A DNA stretch of 64,000 nucleotides from Dichotomocladium elegans (GCA_025716815.1 JAIXMN010000007.1:637501-701500), one strand, 5' to 3'. Shown: positions 11,572 to 24,489, numbered from the stretch's first letter. A program made the numbers and translations. The notes: generated by a model not told the origin, from the sequence alone.

Positions 11572-11636
11572 TATATATTGACCTCGTGATTCGGCTATCT
11601 ATGTGTGTGATGTGTGTAAAGCAAACTCTGGGCTAC

Positions 11637-14117
11637 TCAGAGTTTTGCAGATGTGGGTAACAGTCGATGGAGTCGCAGCGCATCTTCGATCTCTGGCAAC
11701 ACGGTTTCGTCTTCAATGGTGGCAGGTACGCGCAGTGGCTTGCCCTCGACCATGTCGCGGATGCAGCGGCGCAACACTTTGCCACTACGTGTTTTTGGCA
11801 AGCGCTGGACATACACCGCCTTTTCAAAGCAGGCTATGGCGCCGAGATCCTTGCGTGTAGCTGCCACCAACTCGCTCGTCAGCTGGGCGTGGCTGCTGTG
11901 GTCGCCGTGCTTGAGAACAACGACGGCGAGCGGGACGTGACCCTTGAGCTTATCTGGCAAAGGCACTACGCAACACTCGACGACCGCATGATTGGCATTG
12001 ATGATCTGCTCGATCGAACCTGTGGAGAGGCGATGTCCTTCATAAAGAAATATAAGCATGGTTTGTAATAGAAGACGCTGGTGGCGGCGCATTTGGTGAA
12101 AAAAAAAAAAACATCATCATCCTCATCGTACCTGCAACGTTGATGATATCGTCTGTTCTGGCCATGATATGCACGAATCTTTTTTTTTTTGGCATGTTCT
12201 TCCATTAGCTCTTCCCACTCTTCCCTTTTGTTTGTTTGTTTGTTTTTTACCCTTCTTCGTCGATCATTCCTGCATCGCCTGTATCATAGTATCCCGGGAA
12301 CTTTTTGAAATAGCTGTCGGTGTACCCTTTCTCGTTCTTCCAAAGGGTAGGGAACGCTCCGGGCGGCAGCGGCAGCTTGAGTACAATATCTCCAAACTGG
12401 TTCGGACCAGAGACTTCCTGGTGGGTTTCTTCGTCGAGTACGCGGATGATCGAGCCTGGGACCTGCATGCCTGCGGCACCCCATTTGATCCTCACGGTGT
12501 CGTGGCTAGCGAAGCTCGAGGTCACGGGCGAGCCGAGTTCGGTGGACCAGTAGTGGTCAATGATGTGCGAATGCTTGAGGACAGCCTGACACCAGCGCAG
12601 TGTCTCGGGGTCACTCCTCTCGCCAGCGAGAAACAGCGAGTGGAGACACTTTAGGTCATACCGAGCTGCATGTTCAGCTTCGGGATCCTCGCGCCGGATG
12701 GCCCGGATAGCGGTTGGAGCAGTGAACATGGTCTTGGCCTTGTAGTCGGAGACAACGCGCCAGAACGTGCCTGCATCGGGCGTATGGATCGGCTTGCCTT
12801 CGTAGATGATGGATGTCGCGCCGGCTAACAAAGGCCCATAGACTGTATAGCTGTGGCCTACAGCCCATCCAATATCACTCGCAGTGAACATCGTCTCACC
12901 CTTGTGGATGTTGTAAACATAGCCCATCGACCAGAGCAATACCACCGCATGTCCGCCGTTGGGCCGCACTACGCCCTGTATAGGATACCCCCACGCGAAT
13001 GGATGAATAAAACACAGTCCCTTCCAGTCAGATGAATCCTACTTACCTTGGGTACTCCGGTTGTTCCACTCGTGTATAGTCTTTCATGTTTTTTTTAACC
13101 ATCATGCATTATTGCTTGATGAGCGCATTAACCCACTCCCCCCCCCAAAAAAAAAGAAAAACTTACGTGTATAAGGGATCTTGGCTCCCCACCTCGACAC
13201 ATGCCTCAAACGCCTTGTGATCACGGCGTATGCGTTCCATTTCAACCTTGTAATCTCTGTCACCATGATTGTAGTTGAGCTCGGCCTGCACCTGGCCAGG
13301 ACGCTGCACGACCAGCTTGATAGCCACCTTATGTGTGGAGATCTCGCATGCGGTATCTACCAATGCTGTTTGGAAAGTTCCATTAGGATGGAAAAAAAAA
13401 AACTTTTTCTCTTCTGTCTCTCTCTCTCTCCTTACGTTTGTAAGGAATAACGCGTTTAGGTTCGATGCCACAGCTGGCGGTCACCAACACTTTGGGTTGT
13501 GCGTCTTGGATACGTTTGGCAAGTTCCTTTGGAGCAAAGCCGCCTACAGAGTTCCGCATTTACCCATACACAAACAAAAAAAATCGCCGGGGAAAGGGAG
13601 GGGGGAAGACGAAGTTCAGTTCAGGAGAGGGTCGTTCGTTCGTTTCGCTCCTTCCTTTTTTTTTTTATATACACAACCCAACCCTCATCCTCGCACCCGC
13701 CACCCCCACTGTTTTACCAAAGACGACGCTGTGCACAGCACCCAGTCGAGCACACGCAAGCATGCAAAAGGCCGCCTCAGGTATCATGGGCATATAAATC
13801 AACACCGTATCGCCTTTGCGAACACCATAATCGTGGAGCACGCCCGCAAAATGGACAACCTGGTCCCGGACCTCGCCGTACGTGTACTGGCGCTTGGTGT
13901 TGGTGACGGGCGAGTCATAGATGAAGGCAATACCGGACGGGTCGTGCCGGTCAACGCAATTGTAGCAAGTATTGAGCGTGCCTCCCGGAAACCACACATA
14001 GGGATTGGGCTCTTTGCCGCTGCGTTCCAGGATAGCACGCGGTTGTTTTATCCAGGTGATATCGGCAGCAGCCTTGGTCCACATGGGCAAATCAATCAAG
14101 TCCCCAATGGCTTCCAT
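11637..14117 (-). CDS. Short-chain acyl-CoA synthetase, ACSS3/propionyl-CoA synthetase type
   Basis: Seven exons join in phase: 14117-13718, 13543-13436, 13365-13167, 13080-13047, 12975-12251, 12178-12132 and 12037-11637 (637 residues). The enzyme activates propionate or acetate to the acyl-CoA using ATP. Visible motifs: P-loop YTSGTTGVPKG split by an intron; GWAVGHSYTVYGPLLAGAT; adenylate-binding STELGSP; hinge and A8 motif GHRLSTGSIEQ; and the regulatory lysine motif LPKTRSGKVLRR. The pattern TFRMxx-free hinge and HSYTVYGPL are closer to ACSS3/PrpE than to Acs1. No clear mitochondrial presequence is seen. The N-terminal exon may extend upstream, because the frame begins right after a good acceptor (ACCGTAG). 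Exons of 34 and 47 nt are notably small. Confidence 0.9.
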
Positions 14118-14487
14118 GACCTACGGTAGAAGTGTGAAAGAGAAATACGAATAAAGCAGCAAGGGAAATCAGGATCCTGCATGTTATGTTGGGCGTTCTC
14201 TTTTTTTAAACAGAAAAAAAAAGGGCTTGCAGATCGTGGGAACTGGATGACAATTGTTCCTGCATGTCACTGTGGCAAATTGTTGCTTGGGAAAAAAAAT
14301 AAAGTGGAAGGATACAGGAAACACATCATGCTGTTATGGGTAATTACTTTTAGAACATCGAATACTGGATGACTTTTTTAGCGTTTATTTGGGAGGGCTG
14401 TAGTGACACAAGAATGCGGGGAGAAGCATATGGGTATGGCAATCAATCAGTCTCAGCTGTTCGTTACTCACGGAGTATGACAAACAC

Positions 14488-15776
14488 TTACTTGTACACA
14501 ATCTTTCTAGACTTAATGGGGGCCCACTTGAAGCGCTTGATCCAGATGGACAAGAGAACAAGACCAGACAGAATGATCGTGGCCTTCATGCCCATCTTCT
14601 TGCGGTCATCGTGCTCAGGCTCGGAAGCCCATGAGAGGAAGGTAGAAACGTCCTTGGCCATCTGTGAGGTGGTGGCAGGAGTTCCATCCTCGTACTCAAC
14701 AACGCCATCGAAAAGAACACGGGCCATGGCAATGGCACCGCCGGGGAAGTAAGGGTTGTAGTTCAAGCCCTCACGGACCTCAACGCCTCCAGGTGGATCC
14801 ATGTAGCCAGTGAGAAGGGAGAAGACATAATCCTATTATCCTGCGCTTCAGTATACCTCGAGAAACGTATAGGCTCAAACTCATACTTACAGCACCACCG
14901 TGACGGGCCTTGATGATCAAGGAGAGATCGGGGGGGAGAGCACCAGCGTTAGCGGCACGGGCAGCTTCATCATTGGGATAAGGGCGGGGCATGTAGTCCG
15001 AAAGCTATCCGACGCATATTTATAAAGACATGTTCATGCACGACTTCCTTTTTTTTCTTTCTTTCTCTCTTACCTTGCCAGGTCTCATGAACATGTCACC
15101 ATTGTCATCAGGACCATCCTGGTATTCTACCTCCTCAGCCATGGCCTTTGCCTCAGCCTCGGTGTGTGATACACCAACCAAGTTTCTCCATGCAATACGG
15201 TCAAGCGAATGGCATGCGGCACAGACCTCTCTGTAGACCTGGTAACCACGACGAATACTGTGGAAAAAAATAGAGGATCGTGTCAGCGAGATTTTTCGTA
15301 GAATAGGGTGATATTAGGTACGTACGCAGCGTGGTCATAGGTGCTTAAAGGACCGTTATGAGGCCAGGGGTACTCAGGAGGATGAAGACCTTCGTCGGCC
15401 ATGTTGGCAGAGATGGCGCTGTCGGCATACATGTAAGCGAAACCCGTAGCACCGACAATACCGGCGGTGACAGCAGCAAATTGCTTGGGATTCTATATAT
15501 GGAGAGAAATATAACATAGACATAAACCGAATTCAGCTTAGAATCGCCATGGTCTTCTCTGGCAAATTCGAGCAGAGGTGTCGAATTACCTCAGCGACAG
15601 CAGGCTTCGTGGAGGCGTAACGGGCCTGGTTGGATGTGGGGTTGGAATGAAATATCAAAACAAATCAGATCGCGTATTTTTTTTTCGATGATTCGTGTGA
15701 CTTTAATTACCTGAACAGCAGGCTTAAAGGCCTGTTGAACAGTGCGTCTCGTTGCGGGCGCAATCCGGGAGAACAT
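14488..15776 (-). CDS. CYT1: Cytochrome c1, heme protein of complex III
   Basis: Six exons: 15776-15711, 15625-15590, 15492-15326, 15257-15074, 15004-14891 and 14832-14488 (303 residues). The protein carries electrons from the Rieske protein to cytochrome c on the intermembrane face of the mitochondrial inner membrane. The first two exons encode an Arg-rich presequence ([17 protein letters not shown], then ARYASTK). A hydrophobic sorting segment follows ([19 protein letters not shown]). The heme attachment site CAACH is in [20 protein letters not shown]. The axial methionine is expected in the [13 protein letters not shown] region. A C-terminal transmembrane helix ([20 protein letters not shown]) ends in basic residues. 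Length is normal for the family. It is divergent from the NADP-IDH gene across 1.26 kb. Confidence 0.97.
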
Positions 15777-17038
15777 GACTAGTGGAGAGAGTAGGGAGTA
15801 TGTCCAACAGACGGGGAGAACAGCCGAGTTTTGTGAGCGTAAACGCTTGGGCTGGACAGAGTGGAAGAAAAAGGCCAGATTTGTTGACACTACCAAAAAA
15901 ATGCGCGGTCCCCTCCCGCGACCCCCCGCTGTGACGTAAACGGACTCCATTTATTGGCCAGCAATAACCTATGTGGGATAATGTCCCCCGGGGGGGGGTT
16001 TCCAAAGCAAAAAAAAAAAAATCACCATATCAAAACGGTGAACACTTCTCCCTTATCTACCCATACCATTGTTATTAATCATAATCTATCCAAGCGAAAA
16101 ACTGGCGTATGTTACCGGAACAAGCGGCTCTTATTTTCGCAAAGTAGATATTGAAACAGAAATAGAAATGCCAGATAGCCTGGCTGTCTGTCGTGTATCT
16201 GCAATACTGTACATCCAAAGTAGCTGTGTGAAAGGATGCTGCCGCATGAATACATAACACTTGGGAGCTAATCCCCACCTCAAGGACTGAAGTAAACAAC
16301 CTCGACGTCTTTGTACAACTATCGAAATAAACCAGTGTGCGAATAATGAACTAGCTTTTAATAACGAGTAGCAGTTTCTAAGGATTATCATACATTGCTA
16401 CGCGTCATCTCTGTATCTATGATTAGGCCTTTCTAGGTGATATCGAAACCTTTGATTTTTACCATTGGTTTCTTTAGGATTCTCGGCCAGGTCATAAAAA
16501 GCTTACAGAATGGAGTTTTCTTCTGCTATATTCAGACCTGCTTGGGCAAGACAAGGGAGATATGAAACACGCTGGATTCCGCGGCGGCGCTTTGATCCTT
16601 TCTAGAAAGCCGGACAACCAGGGAGAAGTCCTCCTATGCGACTATTCACCTGTGCGAATCAAAGAGGAATGACTGCACCAGGATCGAGTAGGAAAAGTCA
16701 ATCGGACCAGGGGTGTTGGCGAGCGTCTGCGATTGCTTTTGGATTGAATCAAGTCGACGGTGCACAAGTTCTGGCCGACGCCCAATGAAATAGCGCCGAT
16801 TGTTGACGGATGACACATTTTCTTCGGTCGATGAATCATCGTGGCCCATCCCCCACCATCAATCAGTAAGAGAGATTTTTTTTTATTATTTGGAAAAGCG
16901 CTCGCAACACTCGCCCAATTCGCGCATACACAGCACACCCACACCCAAATAATAAGTGGAGCTTATTTGTTCTCTCTTTTTATTTTTTTTTTCTTTCCAC
17001 CCCTCTTTTTTAGTTTGCCTCCCCACGCCTGTCTTGAC
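15777..17038. promoter_or_regulatory. Shared divergent promoter region of CYT1 and IDP1
   Basis: This 1.26-kb gap separates two divergent mitochondrial genes. It contains a C/G run (about C5G10 near 15985-16000), poly-A near 16009-16020 and T-rich tracts just before the IDP1 start (16875-17030, many T and CT). T-rich leaders are common ahead of highly expressed fungal genes. No coding frame of interest is present. Specific factor sites cannot be assigned from sequence alone. Confidence 0.45.
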
Positions 17039-18692
17039 ATGTCCTTCATTGTCCCCACCATCACTAAGACTGCAGCCATTCGCGCCTCCGGAACAGCTAC
17101 TGCTGCTGCTGCTGCGACGGCACTCCGAGCTCACTACGCGACTAGCTCCCGCATCAAGGTCGATAACCCTGTCGTCGACTTGGACGGTGACGAAATGACC
17201 CGCATTATCTGGCAGGATATCAAGGAGAAGCTTATCCTTCCCAACGTCGATGTGGAGATCAAGTATTACGATCTTGGCATGAAACACCGTGATGATGTAA
17301 TCAAAAGAAAGGAGCCAGTTTTTTGTTTGTGTATTTATATATTGGGGGTATAGACCGACGATCAGGTTACCATCGACGCCGCCGAGGCGATCAAGAAATA
17401 CAATGTCGGTATCAAGTGCGCCACAATCACCCCGGACGAAGCTCGTGTGAAGGGTAGGGAACGGAACGGTGTGTATACAGCAAAGGAACGAAGGATATTC
17501 AATAGAATGAATGGTAGAATTTGGCTTGAAGAAAATGTGGCGCTCTCCCAACGGCACGATTCGCAACATTCTCAATGGTACTGTTTTCCGCGAGCCTATC
17601 CTCATGAAGAATATTCCCCGTATTGTTCCGGGCTGGACAGAGCCCATTGTCATCGGTCGCCACGCTTTCGGTGATCAGGTAGAGGGAGAGAGCGCGGTTT
17701 CACTGGGGAGGGAGAGGATGAGAGCGTTAACAATGATTGCAGTACCGCGCCACGGACTTTGTTGCCAAGGGTGCAGGCAAGTTTGAGATGTCATTCACTC
17801 CTGCGGATGGTGGCGAAGTGCAAAAGTGGACCATCTTTGATTTCCCCGAGAACGGAGGCGTGGGCATGGCCATGTATAACACAGACGACTCGATCCAAGG
17901 CTTTGCGCACAGCTGTTTCCAGCAGGCACTCTCCAAGAAAATGCCCCTGTACCTCAGCACCAAGAACACGATTCTCAAGAAATACGATGGTCGTTTCAAG
18001 GATATCTTCCAGGAGATTTACGACAAGGATTACAAGGCTGAGTTTGAGAGCCAGAATCTTTGGTACGAGCACCGCTTGATTGACGACATGGTTGCGCAGG
18101 CTCTCAAGTCCAAGGGAGGTTTCGTGTGGGCCTGCAAGAATTACGACGGCGATGTCCAGTCCGATATTCTGGCGCAGGGCTATGGTTCCCTCGGTCTCAT
18201 GACCTCAGTCCTCGTCACCCCCGATGGCAAGACCCTTGAGGCAGAGGCCGCCCATGGCACCGTCACCCGCCATTACCGAGAATACCAGAAGGTAAGAAAC
18301 ATCTGCTGGTACTATTGACCAGGCTGACGACGCTATTCTCTAGGGCAATCCCACCTCAACCAACCCTATCGCATCCATCTTTGCCTGGTCTCGCGGTCTG
18401 AGCCACCGTGCCAAGCTTGACAGCAACGAGCAGCTTGCCAAGTTTGCCCGTGACCTGGAATCTGCCTGCATCGGCACCGTCGAGGACAATAACATCATGA
18501 CCAAGGATTTGGCCTTGGCCATCCACGGCAAGAAGTAAGTTTGATACGGATCCCATCGTTGTGGGTTGCTAGTCATCTCACCTATTCCCTGACCCTGCTC
18601 GTTATAGCATGCGACCTGAGCATTATGTCACCACCGCTGAGTTCATGCAGGCCGTGACCGACAGCCTCAACAAGATCCGTGGCACTGCTTAA
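17039..18692 (+). CDS. IDP1: Mitochondrial NADP-dependent isocitrate dehydrogenase
   Basis: Six exons: 17039-17296, 17354-17453, 17518-17678, 17743-18291, 18344-18534 and 18608-18692 (447 residues). The enzyme oxidatively decarboxylates isocitrate to 2-oxoglutarate and makes NADPH. Motifs: [20 protein letters not shown] at the start of the fold; [11 protein letters not shown]; the substrate loop [39 protein letters not shown] (metal and substrate binding); and [15 protein letters not shown]. The first 40 residues (Thr/Ala/Arg-rich, then [11 protein letters not shown]) fit a mitochondrial presequence. Codons are strongly biased to C-ending forms, as expected for a highly expressed gene. NUDE starts 241 bp downstream on the same strand. 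Confidence 0.97.
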
Positions 18693-18933
18693 TAAGACAA
18701 GGAGGACCCATTGTATCTAGAAAAAAAACCACATTGTCTGTTCCTTCTTCCTGTATATTGCATAATTTATTCGTCTTCTGTATAAGAAAACTGTTGTACG
18801 GACCTGAGAAAGCAAACTGTATGCATGGCTGCAAAGCTTCCCTGTCTCATCTTATTGCCGAGAAAAATCGAAACTCCTCCCTATTCCCCTTGCTTGATTT
18901 TTCTATCTCCCAGTGCCTTTTTTTTGCTTTGCA

Positions 18934-20493
18934 ATGACCGCTACTACTACTACCACTATGGACCTCTCGTCGCGCATCATGTACCTATTTTATCTTTTTG
19001 CAATCTAATGATATGCTAACGATTGACGCCATAAAGGCAATTTAATACTATTCAGGATGAACTAGACTACTATCGATCCCATGCAGAAAATCTCGAAGAG
19101 ACGCTCCAGGAAACCCGAGCTGCCCTGGATGAATTCCAGGTGTCTTCACGCGAATTAGAAGAGGAACTAGAAAAGGAATTACAAACGACCGAAAAGGCGT
19201 ACAAAGATCTCAAGGCGCGATGTGAGCAATACAAATACGAAGCAGACGAGTGGAAGGTAATAATAGATAGATGCATTCTTGGGCGTCATGTGTATGCGAG
19301 TCTCTGAACCGGGTATGGTTTTAGTCAAAATATACACAAGCGAAGCATGAACAAAATATGAGCATGATGCAAATGCAACGCGAGGTCGATATCCTCAGAG
19401 CGACCGAGGAAATGTTTCGAAAAAAGATCCTCGAGTTGGAGCTTGACAATGACGATCTGGAGCGTACCGAAAGGTGAGAGATGCTATTCCTTGTGGATCC
19501 CCTCGAGACTGATTTGGTCGCTCTCTCTCTCTCTCGCTCTCTTCAGAGCAGCATCCTCCTCTCTCTCTGATCTGGAGATGAAGCTGAACAAGGCAATCGA
19601 GCGCAACGTGATTCTTGGTAACAACGGATATCAGACTGCTGCTGCTGCTGCTGCTGCTGCACAAGCATACATATATTAATTTATTCTAACCTTACATCCT
19701 GCTTGCAGAAAATGAGGTGGCTACCAAAGACCAACTGGCAGAGAATATCCAACGACTGAAGGATGATATGAATGGTACGTAAAAGAAGCCAGTAGTAGAA
19801 AAGTGATTCGTCTACTCAAATACTGGCGCACAAAAATAGATCTTAATCATGAAATGTCGGTCCTGCGCCAAAAATCGTCGAAGCAGTCCGAGACGATCCA
19901 AGAACTAGAGAACAAACTGGAGGCATCTGAGAAACGACGCACTGAGCTTGAGCAGCAGCACCAACAGCAGCAGCAACAGCAGCAACAGCAGCAGCAGCAA
20001 CAAGGCACGTCGTCGCGGCCAACCACGCCTGATCGAGGCTCCATGTACTATGACACACCTTACGGACGCCGAACACGCATCCCGCGCACAGGCAGCATGA
20101 GCGGCGGTGCCACCGGCGGCGGACTGAATACTTTGTCGGCAGCCTCGTCAAATCCGGTCAAGATGGTTCAGGACATGGTCAGTCGTGTCCGAGTAAGTAC
20201 CTTTTCTCTACACAGCACGTGTACGCACGCACTCCTTAAAACTGTGCTCTTGTATATAGAACCTCGAGGCTCGATTGCAATCCTGTCGATCATTGGTCAC
20301 GCCGCTTCTCAATCCACCGCCTTCCTACAGCTCCACGATCCCTTCCTCCGCCAGTAATGTCAGAGACTCAGGTATCGGGAGTCGCCCGTCTTCACCGACA
20401 TCGAGCGTTTGTTCTGGAAGCCCTATGCAATTCGCTAATATCAAGGCTCGTCGTCCGTCCGAGTATATGTTGCGTGAGGACAGCAACCAGTAA
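18934..20493 (+). CDS. NudE/NDEL1-type dynein regulator
   Basis: Seven exons join in phase: 18934-18980, 19037-19256, 19325-19473, 19547-19617, 19709-19774, 19840-20192 and 20260-20493 (379 residues). Residues about 16-165 form the NudE coiled coil (MQFNTIQDELDYYRSHAENL, LEEELEKELQTTEKAYKDLK, MSMMQMQREVDILRATEEMF). The fungal/animal NudE signature EMFRKKILELELDNDDLERT is clear. NudE binds LIS1 (NudF/PAC1) and dynein and drives nuclear distribution along hyphae. A polyglutamine tract (CAG/CAA, 19951-20003) interrupts the C-terminal half. The tail is Ser/Pro-rich. The first exon (16 codons) was chosen because it alone gives a good T-rich leader, an ATG and the right phase. Confidence 0.93.
19951..20003 (+). 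repeat. CAG/CAA polyglutamine tract in NUDE
   Basis: An imperfect run of CAG and CAA codons with one CAC encodes about 17 residues in exon 6. Mixed CAG/CAA usage suggests it is relatively stable but still likely to vary in length between strains. Confidence 0.9.
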
Positions 20494-20729
20494 ATAATAG
20501 TAATATTCCCCTCTCCCCTTTGTAATTGCTACGCTCCCCTCCCCTCCCCCACCATTTCCAAATAGTTTTTTTAAATTCTACATTTGCGCTTTTTTTTCCC
20601 TTTATCTACACAGACGATGTCTATCGGGGTTGAGACCGGTCAGTTTTGAGGTGTCTTGTTAAAGCTGTAACAAAAAGTAAGTGTCATTAGTCCCCCGGGG
20701 TTATCGATATTCAAAGCAAAAGGATTTGG

Positions 20730-23700
20730 CTACCTTTGTATTAAGAAATCCGTCAACAATCGATACACCTGTCGGTTTGAGTTGTGATAATCAATATTGT
20801 GATCGCTGTCTGGATAGAACTGAGTGCGATAATTGTGTATGGATGCCTGATTGAGCTTGTCTACAAGAATGGCTGCATTCTGAAAATGAACTAGAATGAA
20901 TGAATGAATATCTGCTGCAAAACTTAAATGCTGTTTTCCCACCCACCCCCCCTTCCTCTTCCCCACTTTCTTTCTTTTACCATTGTCATCGCCTGTGCCA
21001 TGTACCAGAAGGTAATGCACTTGGCCAAAGCCGGTCATATTATTCACAGCACTTCTCTCATATCCGAGCCTATTCTCGTGCGGCAATTTCATGTATCTTT
21101 CTGTATAGATGGAATCTAGAGAGCGAGCCACTGTTAAGAAAATGGGGACCTGCTCTCCCCCCACACCCACACCCCTCCCCTCTTTTTGTTTGTTTATAGA
21201 CACCGGATACCATAATAAAGCCAATCGGCTACTGGCGCGACTGCCATGGCCGTCGAAAAGACGCCCTGGCCAGCCTCGACGACTTTGTTTGTCACATAGC
21301 CGCCATAGGACCATCCCCAAATCGCCATCTTTTCCTTGTCGATATATTGTAAATCCGCCCAGTGACGTGCAGCCATGATCTGGTCTTCCACCTCGAGGTC
21401 GCCTAACCGACCTCGGACACACGTGCGATAGTCCCGACCTCGGAACCCGGTACCCCGACTGTCGACCATCACCACAATGTAGTCTAGTTGACTCGCTAGA
21501 TACGTGTGCCAATCAAGCGTAAAGCGGTACGTGACTTGCTGCGATCCTGGACCGCCATACACATTAAATACCACAGGGTACTTGTGGGTCGGGTCAAAAT
21601 TCACTGGTAGAATCTCCAAGGCGCTCAGCGTGACGTTAGCCGTCTTCGTCTCGACAGTCACCATCCGCGTTTGCGGAAGAACATAGTCCGAGAGCGCATC
21701 CTTAAGACGCTTATTTGTCTCGAGCGCTCGATCATACAAAGCATCGTCGACGCTCCGCACATGCGTCTCAGGGATTCCAGGCCCTTCATAACTGAGCAGG
21801 TAGTAACCTGCCCGAGGTGAAAAGACGGCCGAATAATACGCATGTATGCTCTCATTCTCAAAACATGTCCGGCATACTCTCGACGCTGCAGGGTCATCGA
21901 GGGAGATACTGTAGAGATGGCGTTCAGTAGGCGACTTTTCGGTGGAAATAAAATGGCTATGAAAAGACAATGTTACAACCACATGAAACCCGGGCCAACC
22001 GCGCAACAAAAGAAAGCATATTTACATGATACCGCGCTTTGCATCAAGGACGACCGAACCCGCTACTACTTCCCACTCGCCCGTGGTCAGCCAATGAGGT
22101 TCTCTGTCCTTTCCTTTCACTTCAAAGATAGCAAGGTGGGTATACCCATCTTCATTGTCAACTACATCAATATACCGGACAAGCGGCTCGGCGACTGTGT
22201 TCGAAGCATTGGGGATATAGATCATGTCTTTCCCGATATCAATCCATCCACCGTCCGCGGGGCGATAGTCACGGCTAGATATGACGAGGGATTGATTCAA
22301 TGGTGAACCAATTGCAACAAGGCTTGTCAGCTCGTGGTCCTGAGCACGGTTCATTTGCTTAAATAAAAGATGACGGTGATCCTTTGTTGCCCAGACAACC
22401 TGAGTGATCAAGCGGTTCGTGTCCTCGAATCCTTGATATCCTTTCTCATACTGGACGCCAGCACCCGGGGCGGATGTTGTCGTCGCCGTGACGAGTGCGG
22501 TAGATCCATGTAGGAGCGAATGGATATGCAGCGTAACAACAGGATTGGCAGATCCAGCCTAGATATCCGACACACACACACACATACACATCGCGTTATT
22601 ACAAAGCAAGCAAACGTCAGATTACACACACAGACGCACACAACCTTGGGATATTTTATATCAATCGCCTGTGGATACTTTGTTCCAGGAACGGTGTACA
22701 ATGGAATGGAATAGTCTTGCACTGAGGTCTCATTAAAGCGCAAATAAGCCAAATGGGTCGAATCTGGAGACCACCAGAGAGCAAATCCCTGCTCGAATAC
22801 CTCCTCTATTGGGGAAGGGAGAGAAGGACGGTAAAAGAGACGATACGAAACATCCAATGCAGCCGCGCACGTATTTACCTTCATAGACCCAGTCAGGGAC
22901 GCCATTGAGGATTGTTAGCCCGCCGTCGTAGGTGACACGGGTCGTATTCCGTAAATCGGTGACATAGATATCATTGTTCATCACGTATGCCTATGTCCAG
23001 ACATGTAAAAATATATTCAGGATACATTCCCGCGCATGTAGGTGTGTGTGTGTGTGTGTGTGTGTTCTAACTGGTCCCCCGCCCCATTGTATAAAGCTAT
23101 ACGCACCATTTGGTGACCCGTGGGGCTCCATTTTGCATAGGTTATGGGCGGGATAACGCTCCCTGTGGCTGTACTCAAGAGCGGGAAGATGAGCTTATTC
23201 TCGGTACTGTAGACATATATGTTTGACCGCGACGAGTACCGCCACACCTATTTTTTATTCAACATTGTGTGTTCCTGGCCCTCCTTTTTGAAGGCACTTT
23301 TGTCATTTACCTCTGTTGTATTTGTCAGTAGCATGACATATTTCTGATCTGCAGAAATCTGATAGGAGTCTACTTTTAAGGACTTGCCCTTAATCACCTA
23401 TAGATGCGCGTTGGCACACAAAACGTGGTGAGCAGAGCAGAATAGAGCGCTGCAGAGCACTGCAAAGCAGTGGGTATGTGCTTCTCGTTGCATCATCGCG
23501 GGATTTATTTACCATATCTTTAGCTGCTAGTAGGACTTCCTGGCTGCCATTTGCAATCGACTCGATCATGATATCATGCGATTCGGGATGACGATAGGTA
23601 AAAATACCGTCCTGGACGTCTTTGCAATAATGCAACTGAGTATCAGGGGAGGGGGAGGGGAACTTTTTTTTTTCAGGATACGTTACCGCCTGTCACCCAG

Positions 23701-24403
23701 ATAGCATCAGCCTCGAGCACTGCAAAGGTGTCATTATAAAGATCATCAAAGGTGTACCGCTTCACCTTTGTCATTTCATCGGTGCCCGTTTCCAAAGCGC
23801 CACCCGAGATTTCAACTGAGGTTGACTAATCAGCAACACAGTCCGCACTGCACACGCTTTATACATATTTATATTTTTTCTTTATCCCTTGCCTTCCTCA
23901 TTCGCTTGGCCATAATTCAAAAGCATAAGGATAGGCGCGAGTATCAACGCAGCTAAAAAATATGCGTAAATCCATCGCATACTGCAACCACCTTTACTCT
24001 TTTAAACACATATCCTTCTTTTATCAGCGATTTCGGTATATTGCTCGTCCCTGTAGGGGATGGACAGCTGTACCTTGATGCAATTTGGCAGACGTTGTGT
24101 GTCAGGTCCATGCTGATCCGTTTCGAGATGCGTCGGAAGCAATTGGCGTCGCAGAGAAGTACTGTCCATGCTGCTTCTGCTGCTGTATATGGTGCTTGTC
24201 GTGTCGTCGTCGTTGTCGTTGTCACAGTCACTGTCGTCGGCTGCAATGTCAACGGACGAGGAGGAGGCTATGGAAGGAATACAATGTCGGGCGTCGGTGA
24301 TTGCCAAGAGCGTGTCAATATCTACAACGGGTAACATTTCGGTTGCATCGGGGACGGAGTGGTCATTATGGCGATTCAGAAATGGCAAAAGGTTTGAAAA
24401 CAT
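20730..24403 (-). CDS. Type-II membrane dipeptidyl aminopeptidase (DPP IV family)
   Basis: Twelve exons: 24403-24074, 23998-23893, 23815-23682, 23635-23513, 23397-23311, 23247-23107, 22990-22879, 22805-22645, 22558-22026, 21956-21211, 21115-20981 and 20890-20730 (922 residues). Such enzymes remove X-Pro dipeptides in the vacuole or late Golgi (Dap2/Ste13). The cytosolic tail is acidic and Ser-rich, then one membrane anchor (MRWIYAYFLAALILAPILML). The beta-propeller follows (RYTFDDLYNDTF, DWVYEEEVFEQGFALWWSPD). The hydrolase domain carries the nucleophile GWSYGGY, the acid GTGDDNVHFQN and the base DSDHNIDYHN. The intron after exon 2 starts GCAAGG (GC-AG). An in-frame TAA lies between tail and anchor on unspliced DNA; removing 24073-23999 takes it out. 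It converges on NUDE (236 bp apart). Confidence 0.93.
22569..22590. repeat. (CA)n microsatellite
   Basis: About 22 bp of CA repeat inside an intron of the dipeptidyl aminopeptidase gene. A second CA-like patch is at 22624-22642 in the same intron. Confidence 0.9.
23041..23065. repeat. (TG)n microsatellite
   Basis: Twelve TG units inside another intron of the dipeptidyl aminopeptidase gene. Confidence 0.95.
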
Positions 24404-24489
24404 TGTAGAGTGAAAAGAACATACGGGGTCCAAGGATTCCGGTGATTCCAGACAGATATTCTTTCTGTTTTTAATTTTAAACCACGAGG

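Noticed and set aside
24002..24004. Possible stop-codon readthrough joining the peptidase tail to its anchor
   Set aside because: A 75-nt intron with donor GTACAG, an internal CTGAT branch-like site and acceptor AAAAG removes the stop in phase, which is simpler.
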